Shown: in pieces, positions 25,385 to 34,082 of the stretch
Position numbering within the stretch: the stretch's first letter is position 1
Layout of the letters: every line of letters begins with the position of its first letter
From: an uncultured Muribaculaceae bacterium
GTDB lineage: Bacteria; Bacteroidota; Bacteroidia; Bacteroidales; Muribaculaceae
Direction of reading: 5' to 3'
Length of the DNA: 60,752 nucleotides
Assembly (NCBI GenBank): GCA_910576935.1
Contig: CAJTKG010000014.1
Location: forward strand, 1-60,752
The notes under the pieces: generated by a model
What the model saw: the letters and a program-made list of their open reading frames with translations, nothing else
Database searches by the model: none
What the model was told of the DNA's origin: nothing
Made by a program: the position numbers and the translations under genes

Positions 25385-26754
25385 GTTATAACAATTCGCC
25401 GCGGCTGATTGTCGTTTATGCCGGCTGGGGTATGGACGAGCATCCGTTTGAGGCGCTTCACCGCCCGGGCTACGACGTCCTTGTTGTCTGGGACTACCGC
25501 AGTTTCGACATCGACTGGTCTGTGGCCGCCGGCTATGACGAGATTTGTATTATAGCTTGGTCGATGGGCGTCTACGCCGCGTCGATGTCGTCACACGGCA
25601 TCGAGAACAAGGTCACGGCGCACATAGCCGTCAACGGCACCATGACGCCGGTCGACAATCTCCGCGGCATTCCCGAAGCTATCTTCGAGGGCACGGCGGC
25701 ATCGCTCGACGAGCGCAACCTTGTGAAATTCTACCGTCGCATGTGTGGCGACCGTGCCACGACCGACGCTTTCATGGCCGTAAGGCCGCGGCGCGGCGCC
25801 GGCGAACTGGTCGACGAGTTACGCGCCATCTGGCCCGAGCCTGTGCTCGGCAATCCCAAGGCCGGGCGCTGGGACCGTGCGATCATCGGACGCCGCGACG
25901 CCATATTCCCCGCCTGCAATCAGGACCGCGCATGGGCCGGTGTCCCGAAGACTTTCATCGACGCCCCGCATTATATCGATCTTCAGACTGTCATCGACCG
26001 CTTTATCATCGACAAGCAGATGACCGAGAGCCGCTTCGAGGCCGGCCGCGAGACCTATAACAGCAACGCCACGGTGCAGATAGCCATGATCGAGAATCTC
26101 AAACGACAGGTCAGGGCCACCGGCGTCGAGCGCAAGATGTCGGCCGATTACGCCTCTGTGGCCGAGATCGGGTGTGGCACGGGGCTTCTTTCGGGCTACC
26201 TCTCGTCGCTTACCCGCCGCGGACGTCTCTCGCTGTGGGATATAACGTCGACCGCACCCGATGTCGCAGCCGAGGAATTCATCAGCTGCGACGCAGAGAT
26301 AAAAATCGGCCGCACCCAGAGCGGGCGCTATGACGTCATCGCCACGTCGGCTACAGTCCAGTGGTTTAACTCGCCGGGCCGTTTTCTGCGCGAGTGTGTG
26401 CGGGTGCTGCGTCCCGGCGGCGTTGTGGCTTTTACGACCTTCATAAAGGGCAATATGTATGAGCTGGCCGGCATCACGGGCAGTTCGCTGCCGCTGCTGA
26501 CTCTCGACGACTGGCTTGCGACACTGCCGGCGGAGTTTGATATTCTTGCCTGCGAGGTCCACGACTATAACCTCAGCTTCGACGACCCGATGAGCGTGCT
26601 GAGGCATCTGAAGTTTACCGGGGTCAACGCCCTGTCGCGCTCGGCTTCGCCACGACCGGGTGTCAGCCGCATCCTGTCGGAATATCCGATGATGCTCGAC
26701 GGGCGTTACTATCTGACATATAAGACTATAACAATGGTTTTGCAGTTGAAATGA
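25366..26754 (+). CDS. bioGC: BioG-BioC fusion: pimeloyl-ACP methyl ester esterase and malonyl-ACP methyltransferase
   Basis: A 462-residue bifunctional protein. Residues about 1-215 match the BioG (DUF452) esterase, with nucleophile Ser66 in AWSMG and a probable catalytic His202 in DAPHY. Residues about 225-462 match BioC, a SAM-dependent methyltransferase with VAEIGCGTG (266-273) and a VLRPGG segment. BioC methylates malonyl-ACP so that fatty acid synthesis can build the pimeloyl chain; BioG removes the methyl ester at the end. One chain therefore holds the first and last steps of this detour. BioG-BioC fusions are known in Bacteroidetes. The gene overlaps bioF upstream and bioD downstream. 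Confidence 0.92.
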   Translation: MRHKFVSYNNSPRLIVVYAGWGMDEHPFEALHRPGYDVLVVWDYRSFDIDWSVAAGYDEICIIAWSMGVYAASMSSHGIENKVTAHIAVNGTMTPVDNLRGIPEAIFEGTAASLDERNLVKFYRRMCGDRATTDAFMAVRPRRGAGELVDELRAIWPEPVLGNPKAGRWDRAIIGRRDAIFPACNQDRAWAGVPKTFIDAPHYIDLQTVIDRFIIDKQMTESRFEAGRETYNSNATVQIAMIENLKRQVRATGVERKMSADYASVAEIGCGTGLLSGYLSSLTRRGRLSLWDITSTAPDVAAEEFISCDAEIKIGRTQSGRYDVIATSATVQWFNSPGRFLRECVRVLRPGGVVAFTTFIKGNMYELAGITGSSLPLLTLDDWLATLPAEFDILACEVHDYNLSFDDPMSVLRHLKFTGVNALSRSASPRPGVSRILSEYPMMLDGRYYLTYKTITMVLQLK

Positions 26755-27392
26755 AAAAGACGATATTTATCACCGGCATCGACACTGACGCCGGCAAGAC
26801 ATACTGCACGGCGTGGCTCGCCCGTCAGTATCTCGACCGCGGTCTGACGGTCGCGACACAGAAATTTATCCAGACCGGCAACGTCGGTCACTCTGAAGAC
26901 ATCGACGCCCATCGACGCCTTCTCGGCATCGACCCGCTGCCTGAAGATCTCGACATGACGACATCGCCCGTGGTATTCAGCTATCCGGCGTCGGCACAGC
27001 TTGCCGCACGCATCGATGGCCGCGAGATCGATCTCGCGGCCATCGACCGCAGTAGCGCGACACTTGCATCGCGCTATGATATTGTGCTCATCGAGGGCGC
27101 CGGCGGGCTGATGGTGCCTGTCACCGACGATTTCTTTACCGTCGACTATATCGCCTCGCGGCGTCTGCCGGTGGCTGTCGTTACAAACGGCGTGCTCGGC
27201 TCTATCAATCACACTATACTCACGCTCGAGGCTCTTGAGCGCCGTGGCATCACCGTCGACTGCGTGCTGTATAACACCTACTTCGACAGCGACAAAGTCA
27301 TTGCCGCCGACACCCGCGGCTTTATCGGCCGCTACGTCGGGCGCCACTTCCCCGGCGTTCCAGTTCTCGACGTCCCTGTATTTGAAAATTAG
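26751..27392 (+). CDS. bioD: Dethiobiotin synthetase
   Basis: A 213-residue ATP-dependent enzyme that closes the ureido ring of dethiobiotin from diaminopelargonate and CO2. The P-loop is GIDTDAGKT (residues 9-17), Lys in TQKFIQTG is the usual second lysine, and LIEGAGGLMVP is the family's GAGG motif. It starts at ATG 26751, overlapping the bioGC stop by four bases, and ends the biotin operon. Its stop overlaps the stop of the convergent lipoprotein gene. BioB, the next enzyme, is not encoded here. Confidence 0.95.
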   Translation: MKKTIFITGIDTDAGKTYCTAWLARQYLDRGLTVATQKFIQTGNVGHSEDIDAHRRLLGIDPLPEDLDMTTSPVVFSYPASAQLAARIDGREIDLAAIDRSSATLASRYDIVLIEGAGGLMVPVTDDFFTVDYIASRRLPVAVVTNGVLGSINHTILTLEALERRGITVDCVLYNTYFDSDKVIAADTRGFIGRYVGRHFPGVPVLDVPVFEN

Positions 27393-28204
27393 AGTATATA
27401 TCCTTCTTTTCGGAGGTAGTTTTCCAATCGGCTCATATCAATATCTCCTTTCGTGACTTCGCCGTCGATTACAAGAAGATCGCCGTCGTTAACGAGTTTC
27501 GGCAGGTTGACTTTGTCGCCGAAGTGTTTTTTGAATTCCTCGAAAAACTTCGTGTTGCATTCGATACGGCTGTCGCCGATGAAGCAAATCTCGTCTCCAT
27601 GGATATTCCCGTCTTCAAATTCAAAGTAGGGAGAAAACCGATACTTTGCCAGACCATAGCATATTTCGTGCTCTTCTTTGATTATAAGATTGTTGTCTGA
27701 TAATTCAACTATCGAAACAATGCCGTTCCAACATTTTATCGTCAGATCCGAAGATCCGAATTCTGCTACGGCACAGTAATCAACCGGTGTGAGACCGGAG
27801 TTGTTTTTATATGCTAATCTGCAATAGTCAAAGAAATATATTTCAGGTTGAAATTCGGCGTATTCTTCGGTGTGGCTGTATATCACTCCGTCTTTGAAAA
27901 CAATTCTAATCGGAGTCCAATGGCGATAATATGGTAAAATGCCGGGATAACTTGCGCAACTTCCTTCATCGTATTCTTCCCAACGACCGTTTGATTTTGC
28001 GTATTCTACTTTTTCGACCCGGTCAAACACCAGCGCCAATTCTGATGATTTAATGCTATTGACCCACGATTCGTCAATCTTATTTGTAACTCCGAATTCT
28101 TTATTTATTTCATCGCTATTATCGATAAATTCATCCTCACTGCTGCAAGCCGCAAGGCTTAATAATGCAATGGTTATAAAAAACGGTTTAATACTCAATT
28201 TCAT
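27389..28204 (-). CDS. Hypothetical lipoprotein, paralogue of the next one
   Basis: A 271-residue lipoprotein with signal and lipobox SLAAC (Cys about 20), followed by an acidic stretch. I do not recognise the family. It shares much of its sequence with the neighbour at 28288-29127: DEINKEFGVTNKID near the N-terminus, LALVFDRVEKVEY, NNLIIKEEHEICY, KYRFSPYFEFEDG, TKFFEEFKKHFGDKVNLP, and a closing YLRKEGYIL. The two clearly arose by tandem duplication. The DNA is noticeably richer in A and T than the surrounding genes, which hints at transfer or relaxed selection. Its stop overlaps the bioD stop by a few bases. Confidence 0.75.
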   Translation of the reverse strand: MKLSIKPFFITIALLSLAACSSEDEFIDNSDEINKEFGVTNKIDESWVNSIKSSELALVFDRVEKVEYAKSNGRWEEYDEGSCASYPGILPYYRHWTPIRIVFKDGVIYSHTEEYAEFQPEIYFFDYCRLAYKNNSGLTPVDYCAVAEFGSSDLTIKCWNGIVSIVELSDNNLIIKEEHEICYGLAKYRFSPYFEFEDGNIHGDEICFIGDSRIECNTKFFEEFKKHFGDKVNLPKLVNDGDLLVIDGEVTKGDIDMSRLENYLRKEGYIL

Positions 28205-28287
28205 AGTTTTATAAGTTTATGAGTGAATAGAATTTATTTACTTAAACTAAAGAGATTAATATAGGTATTACGGTATTCCGATGAATG

Positions 28288-29127
28288 TTATAAGATTAAG
28301 CCCCATTGTTTGAGATATTCTTCAATGTCGGCAATATCTATTTCTCCGCTTATAACGGTATCGCCGAGAAGAATACTGTTTTTGTAATCGCTCAATATTT
28401 CAGTCAGATTGACTTTATCACCGAAGTGTTTTTTGAATTCTTCAAAAAACTTTGTTCTACATTCGGCAGGGTTATTTCCTATAAAACGTATTTCAGTGCC
28501 ATAGATACCGTCGGCAAATTCAAAGTATGGCGAAAACCGATATTTTGTAAGACTGAAACAACTTTCATGCTCTTCTTTGATTATGAGATTGTTATTGGAT
28601 AATTCAACGATATTATAATAGCCTTGATAACGGGGATGTTTTTTTATTGCCGGAATTGAAGGATCTAATTTGTATTCCATCGGTTCGATATGATAAAATA
28701 TCGGAGTCAATCCACTATGCCTTTGGTAAGCGACATAGCATAGATTTTGAATTCCCGGGTCGTTCGGAATGAAGTCGCCTACAAACTCTGATGCGTAGAT
28801 AAGCCCATCTTTGAACACAATGTTTTTAGGAGTCCAGTGGTCGATATGTCCCGGTATGAATTTTGAAAAATATGGGCATTCTCCTGTGTTTACCTCCCAT
28901 TTGCCGTTGTTCTTTATATATTCGATGCTTTCTACAAGATCAAAAGCCAATGCCAACTCTGACGTTTTAAGGCTCTCGAGCCACGAATCGTCAATCTTAT
29001 TTGTAACTCCGAATTCTTTATTTATTTCGTCGCTATTATCAATAAATTCAGATCCCTCATCACTGCTGCATGCTGCAAGGCTTAGTAATGTAATGGTTGT
29101 AAAAAACAGGCTAACTCTTAATTTCAT
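28288..29127 (-). CDS. Hypothetical lipoprotein, tandem paralogue
   Basis: A 279-residue lipoprotein with lipobox SLAAC and the acidic linker SSDEGSEFIDNSDE. It is the duplicate of the 271-residue gene downstream; both share DEINKEFGVTNKID, KYRFSPYFEFADG and TKFFEEFKKHFGDKVNL. Divergence is greatest in the middle (about residues 80-180), as expected if that part contacts a variable partner. Function is unknown. It lies 20 bases downstream of a 41-residue lipoprotein gene on the same strand, with 83 bases to its paralogue, so all three may be one transcript. Confidence 0.75.
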   Translation of the reverse strand: MKLRVSLFFTTITLLSLAACSSDEGSEFIDNSDEINKEFGVTNKIDDSWLESLKTSELALAFDLVESIEYIKNNGKWEVNTGECPYFSKFIPGHIDHWTPKNIVFKDGLIYASEFVGDFIPNDPGIQNLCYVAYQRHSGLTPIFYHIEPMEYKLDPSIPAIKKHPRYQGYYNIVELSNNNLIIKEEHESCFSLTKYRFSPYFEFADGIYGTEIRFIGNNPAECRTKFFEEFKKHFGDKVNLTEILSDYKNSILLGDTVISGEIDIADIEEYLKQWGLIL

Positions 29128-29147
29128 AGTCAGATAATTTATTGGTT

Positions 29148-29273
29148 ATTATAATGGTTCGACGGTTGCTCGACCTTTGAGGTCGATTTGAGCGGTGTGT
29201 CTTCATTATCGCATGACAGGAAACCTACTGTAAATGCGGCGATGAATGCGATTGTAAAAAAGAGTTTTTTCAT
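29148..29273 (-). CDS. Small lipoprotein, 41 residues
   Basis: A short gene that starts at ATG 29273 and stops at TAA 29150-29148. It encodes a basic-then-hydrophobic signal (MKKLFFTIAFIAAFTVG), lipobox GFLSC with Cys21, and a 20-residue acidic/serine tail starting DNEDTPLK. The layout is that of a small outer-membrane lipoprotein. A 7-base hairpin (arm TCGACCT, loop TTG) falls within the coding part near 29170-29186. It heads the lipoprotein cluster. The reading is supported by the complete signal and lipobox, not by similarity to anything I know. Confidence 0.6.
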
Positions 29274-29466
29274 AAGGAGGGGATTTGGCGGTTTATAATC
29301 GTGCGCAATTTAGAAATTAATAATTAAATAAGCAAATTAATTTACTGAAAATGATAAAAATATTTTTATGATATATAGATGGATGGTTTAAAATAGCAAC
29401 CGCGGGGCGGCTGTCGCCGACGTGGTAAAATAATGTTAAATCGTCGGTTGCTACGGCTTAAAACCG

Positions 29467-29474
29467 TAACTTTG
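29467..29474 (+). promoter_or_regulatory. -7 element of the exonuclease-gpmI operon
   Basis: TAACTTTG lies 8 bases before ATG 29483, so the message is predicted to be nearly leaderless. The preceding gap (29274-29466) is AT-rich with no gene. Confidence 0.6.
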
Positions 29475-29482
29475 CGGCTGAA

Positions 29483-30142
29483 ATGAATAATAATTCGTTA
29501 TCTATAACTATACCGAAGGACGTGCTCCACACCTTGCCTCCGCTTGAATATACGGGCGGCATCGCCGTTGTCGACACTGTCGAGCAGGCGCGTGTGGCTC
29601 TGCGTGAGTTGCGACGCTATAAGATGATAGGTTTCGACACCGAGACACGGCCGTCGTTCAAAAAAGGCCATACACACAAGGTGGCTCTGATGCAGCTCGC
29701 TACCGACGACTTCTGTTTCCTATTCAGGCTCAACCGACTCGGCATCTCTGACGCGCTCAAAGAGTTTCTCGAAGATGACACTGTGACGAAGGTAGGTCTG
29801 TCGGTCCACGATGACTTCAACGTCCTGCGCCGGTCATGTCCCGATCTTGCGCCGCAGGGCTTTATCGAGCTTCAGAGCTATGTCAAGCGATTCGGCATCA
29901 CCGACATATCGCTTCAGAAAATATATGCAATAGTCTTCGGACAATATATCTCCAAAAACCAGCGTCTGACCAACTGGGAGGCTTCCGAGCTGACGCCGCA
30001 TCAGCAGTGTTACGCCGCCACCGATGCGTGGGCCTGTCTGAAGCTATACCGATATCTCGCAGCCGGTGATTTTGACCCGTCGATATCACCTTATCGTGTA
30101 TCTGCCGAAGATATTAATCCTCAAACAGCCGAAAGCCTATGA
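29483..30142 (+). CDS. 3'-5' exonuclease domain protein (DEDD family)
   Basis: A 219-residue protein with the RNase D-like exonuclease fold. Exo I is IGFDTETRPSF with Asp and Glu, Exo II is VGLSVHDDFNVLRR, and Exo III is CYAATDAWACLKLY, where the tyrosine four residues before Asp fits the DEDDy type. These acidic residues bind two metal ions. No HRDC or polymerase domain is attached, so it is a stand-alone nuclease. It would trim single-stranded RNA or DNA ends; which one is not known. Its stop overlaps the next gene (ATGA). Confidence 0.85.
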   Translation: MNNNSLSITIPKDVLHTLPPLEYTGGIAVVDTVEQARVALRELRRYKMIGFDTETRPSFKKGHTHKVALMQLATDDFCFLFRLNRLGISDALKEFLEDDTVTKVGLSVHDDFNVLRRSCPDLAPQGFIELQSYVKRFGITDISLQKIYAIVFGQYISKNQRLTNWEASELTPHQQCYAATDAWACLKLYRYLAAGDFDPSISPYRVSAEDINPQTAESL

Positions 30143-30372
30143 AACTTAAACGCTCGACCCTGATACCTCTGTTGCTGACGGCCTATCTCGCCGTGATGTC
30201 GAAATTCGGTTGGGATCAATATGCCGCCGGAGAGATTTCGGCGCTCTATTTCTACGGCGTCATAGGTCTGACGCTCATCGTCATCGTGCTGCTGCATTTC
30301 TCGCTGAAAAAACGCGAGCGTCTGCGCCGCGAACGCCTCGACGACATCAAAGACAATCAAAATAACAAGTAA
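30139..30372 (+). CDS. Small two-helix membrane protein
   Basis: A 77-residue protein with two hydrophobic helices (about 8-20 and 38-56, YGVIGLTLIVIVLLHFSL) and a strongly basic, charged tail (KKRERLRRERLDDIKDNQ). It is translated from an ATGA overlap with the exonuclease and lies 14 bases before gpmI. I recognise no family. Its conserved-looking position suggests a real gene rather than chance. Confidence 0.7.
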   Translation: MKLKRSTLIPLLLTAYLAVMSKFGWDQYAAGEISALYFYGVIGLTLIVIVLLHFSLKKRERLRRERLDDIKDNQNNK

Positions 30373-30386
30373 AAATATATAACACT

Positions 30387-31901
30387 ATGGCTAAAAAAGC
30401 ATTACTGATGATCCTCGATGGCTGGGGCATCGGCAACCACACCAAAAGCGACGCCATCTACTCGACCCCGACTCCTTACTGGGACTATCTTCTCAACACA
30501 TATCCTCATTCGCAGCTCCTCGCCGGAGGTGAGAGCGTCGGGTTGCCCGACGGACAGATGGGCAACTCTGAGGTAGGTCACCTCAACATCGGTGCAGGCC
30601 GAATTGTCTATCAGGACCTCGTCAAAATCAACCGCGCCATCAAAAACGGTTCTATCCTCGACAATCCTGAAATCAAGAACGCGTTTGAATATGCCAAGTC
30701 GCACGGCTGCGGCATGCACTTCATGGGGCTGACTTCAAACGGCGGCGTCCACTCGTCGCTCGACCACGTCTTTGCCCTCTGTGACATCGCCAGACACTAC
30801 GGCCTCGACAAAGTGTGGCTCCATTGCTTCATGGACGGCCGCGACACCGACCCCCGCAGCGGCAAAGGCTTCATCGAGGAGCTTCAGAACCATTGCGCCA
30901 AATCGGCCGGCGTCATCGCCTCGATCATAGGCCGCTACTATGCCATGGACCGCGACAAACGCTGGGACCGCATCAAGGTGGCATATGATCTCCTCGTCAA
31001 AGGTGAAGGCAAACAGGCCACCGACATGGTCGCCGCCATGCAGCAGAGCTACGACGAAGACGTCACCGACGAATTCATCAAACCCATAAACAACGCCGCT
31101 GTCGACGGCACGATCAAGCCCGGCGACGTGGTCATCTTCTTCAACTACCGCAACGACCGCGCCAAAGAGCTCACCGTTGTGCTCACGCAGAAAGACATGC
31201 CCGAAGAAGGCATGCACGTCATCCCCGGACTGCAATATTACTGCATGACGCCCTATGACGCGTCGTTCGAGGGCGTGCATATCCTCTTCGACAAAGAAAA
31301 CGTCGAGAACACCCTTGGCGAATATCTCTCTCATCTTGGTAAAAAACAGCTCCATATCGCCGAGACCGAGAAGTATGCCCATGTCACATTCTTCTTCAAC
31401 GGCGGACGCGAGACACCCTATGAACTCGAAGAGCGCATCCTCGTGGCCTCGCCCAAGGTCGCCACATACGACATCAAGCCCGAGATGAGCGCCTTTGAGG
31501 TCTGCGACAAACTTGTCGACGCCATAGGCTCAAAGAAATTCGACTTCATCGTCGTCAACTATGCCAACGGCGACATGGTGGGCCACACCGGCATCTACGA
31601 CGCTATCCAAAAGGCTGTCGTCACCATCGACGAGTGTGTCAACCGCACCGTCGAGGCCGCCAAAGCCGCCGATTACGAAGTTATCATCATCGCCGACCAC
31701 GGCAATGCCGACAACGCCATCAACCCTGACGGCACACCCAACACGGCCCACTCGCTCAATCCTGTGCCCTGTGTCTATGTCACCGACAACAAAGACGCCC
31801 GCATCGCCGACGGTGTTCTCGCCGACGTCGCACCCTCGATACTCCACATCATGGGCCTAAAACAACCCGCCGAGATGACCGGCACAAACCTCATAGGCTA
31901 A
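30387..31901 (+). CDS. gpmI: 2,3-bisphosphoglycerate-independent phosphoglycerate mutase
   Basis: A 504-residue glycolytic enzyme that interconverts 3- and 2-phosphoglycerate through a phosphoserine intermediate with manganese. LMILDGWGIG carries the first metal ligand (Asp11) and NSEVGHLN holds the nucleophile Ser61. HCFMDGRDTDP, FFNYRNDRAKEL, VNYANGDMVGHTG and IIADHGNADN supply the remaining substrate and metal contacts. Length is typical. It is the last gene of the operon that starts at 29483 and is followed by a long hairpin. Confidence 0.97.
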   Translation: MAKKALLMILDGWGIGNHTKSDAIYSTPTPYWDYLLNTYPHSQLLAGGESVGLPDGQMGNSEVGHLNIGAGRIVYQDLVKINRAIKNGSILDNPEIKNAFEYAKSHGCGMHFMGLTSNGGVHSSLDHVFALCDIARHYGLDKVWLHCFMDGRDTDPRSGKGFIEELQNHCAKSAGVIASIIGRYYAMDRDKRWDRIKVAYDLLVKGEGKQATDMVAAMQQSYDEDVTDEFIKPINNAAVDGTIKPGDVVIFFNYRNDRAKELTVVLTQKDMPEEGMHVIPGLQYYCMTPYDASFEGVHILFDKENVENTLGEYLSHLGKKQLHIAETEKYAHVTFFFNGGRETPYELEERILVASPKVATYDIKPEMSAFEVCDKLVDAIGSKKFDFIVVNYANGDMVGHTGIYDAIQKAVVTIDECVNRTVEAAKAADYEVIIIADHGNADNAINPDGTPNTAHSLNPVPCVYVTDNKDARIADGVLADVAPSILHIMGLKQPAEMTGTNLIG

Positions 31902-31911
31902 TTAAAAAACT

Positions 31912-31970
31912 ACATAATAGATTTACGCGACTCCGGCCAAGGTGGCAGGGGTCGCGTAAATCTATTATGT
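31912..31970. terminator. Long perfect hairpin after gpmI
   Basis: A 20-base perfect stem (31912-31931 with 31951-31970), extendable by about three pairs, around a 19-base loop. There is no T run on the plus side, whereas on the minus strand the stem is followed by a run of six T. It may stop gpmI transcription, but the tail favours termination of minus-strand transcription. Confidence 0.55.
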
Positions 31971-32074
31971 TCTGACAGTAAGAAGTGTTTGGCTCTTTTA
32001 AACAGCGCTATGCTCATATTGAAAGTTGTTTGTATAAAAATATAGCATTTGTTTTGTTTTATGGAATATTTGTG

Positions 32075-32082
32075 TAAATTTG
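32075..32082 (+). promoter_or_regulatory. -7 element of the triple-repeat protein
   Basis: TAAATTTG with TTTG at 32053-32056, 18 bases upstream. It gives a leader of about 40 bases before 32128. Confidence 0.6.
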
Positions 32083-32127
32083 CCGCTGTTAAATAAATTA
32101 TATGTCTAATTTCTAAAACACAACCAA

Positions 32128-34005
32128 ATGTCACATTTTACACACAAAACACACATGTTGACTATCGGGATGGCGCTATGCGTGTCGGCTGCGGCCGCCA
32201 TGCCGCCTCGTGTAAGTCTTAATGCGATCGATCTCGGAGCATCCGTGCGTCAGAAGTCAGCGCAGTCGTTCAAAGTTCCCGAAGAATGGATTGCGGCCGG
32301 TGAGGCTACTGTGACCGACGATCTGATAGCCTCGGTCTATAAAGAGATCGAGCCTGTGACTTTTACCGCACCTCTTGAAAAGAGTGCGTCGACAGAGGGG
32401 CTGTACCGTCTTGTGAATCCGTATAAGAACTGGAGTCCGGGCATCGAAGGTTTCAGCTATGACGACAGCCGCGATTACTATATGATACTCCATGCCGAGA
32501 ACTCCGATGGCGTATGGATCGAGGATTTCTCGACCGGCTGGAGCGAGGACGGCGAAGACGGCGGAGAGATTACCGTCTCGTCGTATACCGAGCTTTATCT
32601 GTCGGAATATGAATATGATTTGGTGTATAGCGAATTGCCTGATCTGTTTGGAAAAATTAAAGACGATAAGGCATCGTTTCCCGTGACGTTCCTTAACTTC
32701 ACCGAGGAAGCGCCTGTGTTTGTCGTCGGAGTCGGTGACACGTCTGCCGGCTATTATGCAGCCAATACGTCGGGCGCGTTTACAATCACACTCCCCGGGC
32801 AATGGGAGGCATGGGGAAAAGGACAATATACCGATGACATGCTTGCCTCGGTATATGGAATCGACGTCGCAACCAAAGACGTGGCCGTCGAGCGTCATAA
32901 AGTCAAAGAAGGTGTCTACCGTGTTGTCAATCCCTATGAGCCGTGGACCGAGGCGGCCGCCGAAGCCGGACTCGTTTACGACGGCGCGCCGCACTATATG
33001 GTTGTTCACTGCGAACACGCTCCATATGTATGGATTGAAGATTTTGAAACCGGTTTCAGCATCGACGGTGATAAGGTGGTGTTTGCGTCAGACGCATCAT
33101 ATTTTACCGCTAAATACGGCTTTGAAGATACGTTGGATGAAACGCCGGACATATACGGCAGGCTTGAGGGCGGCGTCATAACATACGCCTATGAGTATGA
33201 TGACGCCGGCGAGGCTTATCCATGTCTCTATCTTGAGGTTGGTGAGAACGCCGCGACCTCGTTTGCCAACAAATCGGGTAAGTTCAGGCTTAAACTTCCT
33301 GCCGAAGGAGAAAACACCGGTGATCCCGACTGGACAGTCGTCGGCGAGGGTACATATACCGACGACTTGATGACGGCGCTTGTGTCCGGCTCCGAGTGTC
33401 AGACATACAAGGTGACGATCGAGAAGAGTGTCAGCGAAGACGGCAAATATCGTCTTGTCAATCCATATGCCGGATGGGCTATACCTGCCGGTTCGGGTGC
33501 GGTCTACGACAGTGCGAAAGATTATTATATGGTATTCCATATTGCCGCTGACCCCGCCGACTCATCGAAGCAATATGTGATGATCGACGATTTCAACACG
33601 GGAGTATCAATGCCCGACTATGAAGTCTGGGTGACGTCAGAGGCTGTCAGCATGGCCGGTATGCTCGGTGTTGAAGACACTTATGCCTATTATCCCGAAT
33701 TGTTCGGTGAATATAAAGAAGGTGTGGTCACTTACGCTGCTACATGGAGTGAATCGGGTACGGATTATCCGACTCTGATGATCATGCAGGGTGAAGACAG
33801 CTGGGATACGGTCGATGCCAACACTTCGGGCCGCTTCCGCATTGTTTTCCCGGGCGCATCGTCTGTAGTTGATGCGGGTATTGTCAGTGACGAGAACGCC
33901 GATGCCGAATACTATGACATGAACGGTATGCGCGTCGAGAATCCCGTACGAGGGATTTATATCATGAAGCAGGGTGACCGCGTATCGAAAGTTGTAAGAC
34001 GTTGA
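32128..34005 (+). CDS. Secreted triple-repeat protein with sorting-like tail
   Basis: A 625-residue secreted protein. The signal peptide is at about residues 10-25, and ATG 32155 is an alternative start. It contains three repeats of about 175 residues starting near 32284, 32802 and 33330. Each begins W--(A/V)G(E/K)G-(V/Y)T(D)D-(L/M) and contains (L/V)YR(L/V)VNPY--W, Y(D)--(R/P)-YYM--H, (V/I)-I(E/D)DF-TG-S and a closing NTSG-F-I-(L/F)PG. The tail EYYDMNGMRVENPVRGIYIMKQ resembles C-terminal sorting signals of the type IX secretion system in Bacteroidales. I recognise no family for the repeats. It may be a surface protein that binds ligands through its three modules. Confidence 0.75.
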   Translation: MSHFTHKTHMLTIGMALCVSAAAAMPPRVSLNAIDLGASVRQKSAQSFKVPEEWIAAGEATVTDDLIASVYKEIEPVTFTAPLEKSASTEGLYRLVNPYKNWSPGIEGFSYDDSRDYYMILHAENSDGVWIEDFSTGWSEDGEDGGEITVSSYTELYLSEYEYDLVYSELPDLFGKIKDDKASFPVTFLNFTEEAPVFVVGVGDTSAGYYAANTSGAFTITLPGQWEAWGKGQYTDDMLASVYGIDVATKDVAVERHKVKEGVYRVVNPYEPWTEAAAEAGLVYDGAPHYMVVHCEHAPYVWIEDFETGFSIDGDKVVFASDASYFTAKYGFEDTLDETPDIYGRLEGGVITYAYEYDDAGEAYPCLYLEVGENAATSFANKSGKFRLKLPAEGENTGDPDWTVVGEGTYTDDLMTALVSGSECQTYKVTIEKSVSEDGKYRLVNPYAGWAIPAGSGAVYDSAKDYYMVFHIAADPADSSKQYVMIDDFNTGVSMPDYEVWVTSEAVSMAGMLGVEDTYAYYPELFGEYKEGVVTYAATWSESGTDYPTLMIMQGEDSWDTVDANTSGRFRIVFPGASSVVDAGIVSDENADAEYYDMNGMRVENPVRGIYIMKQGDRVSKVVRR

Positions 34006-34046
34006 TACGGTTGAATATTTGCGAAAAATCAGATAATCTGACAGAT

Positions 34047-34082
34047 AAAAACAAAGAGAGCCGCACAGCTCTCTTTGTTTTT
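34047..34082. terminator. Bidirectional terminator between convergent genes
   Basis: A perfect 15-base stem (34047-34061 with 34068-34082) with A-rich and T-rich outer ends, so it forms a terminator with a T tail on either strand. It separates the triple-repeat gene from the sulfatase. Confidence 0.9.
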
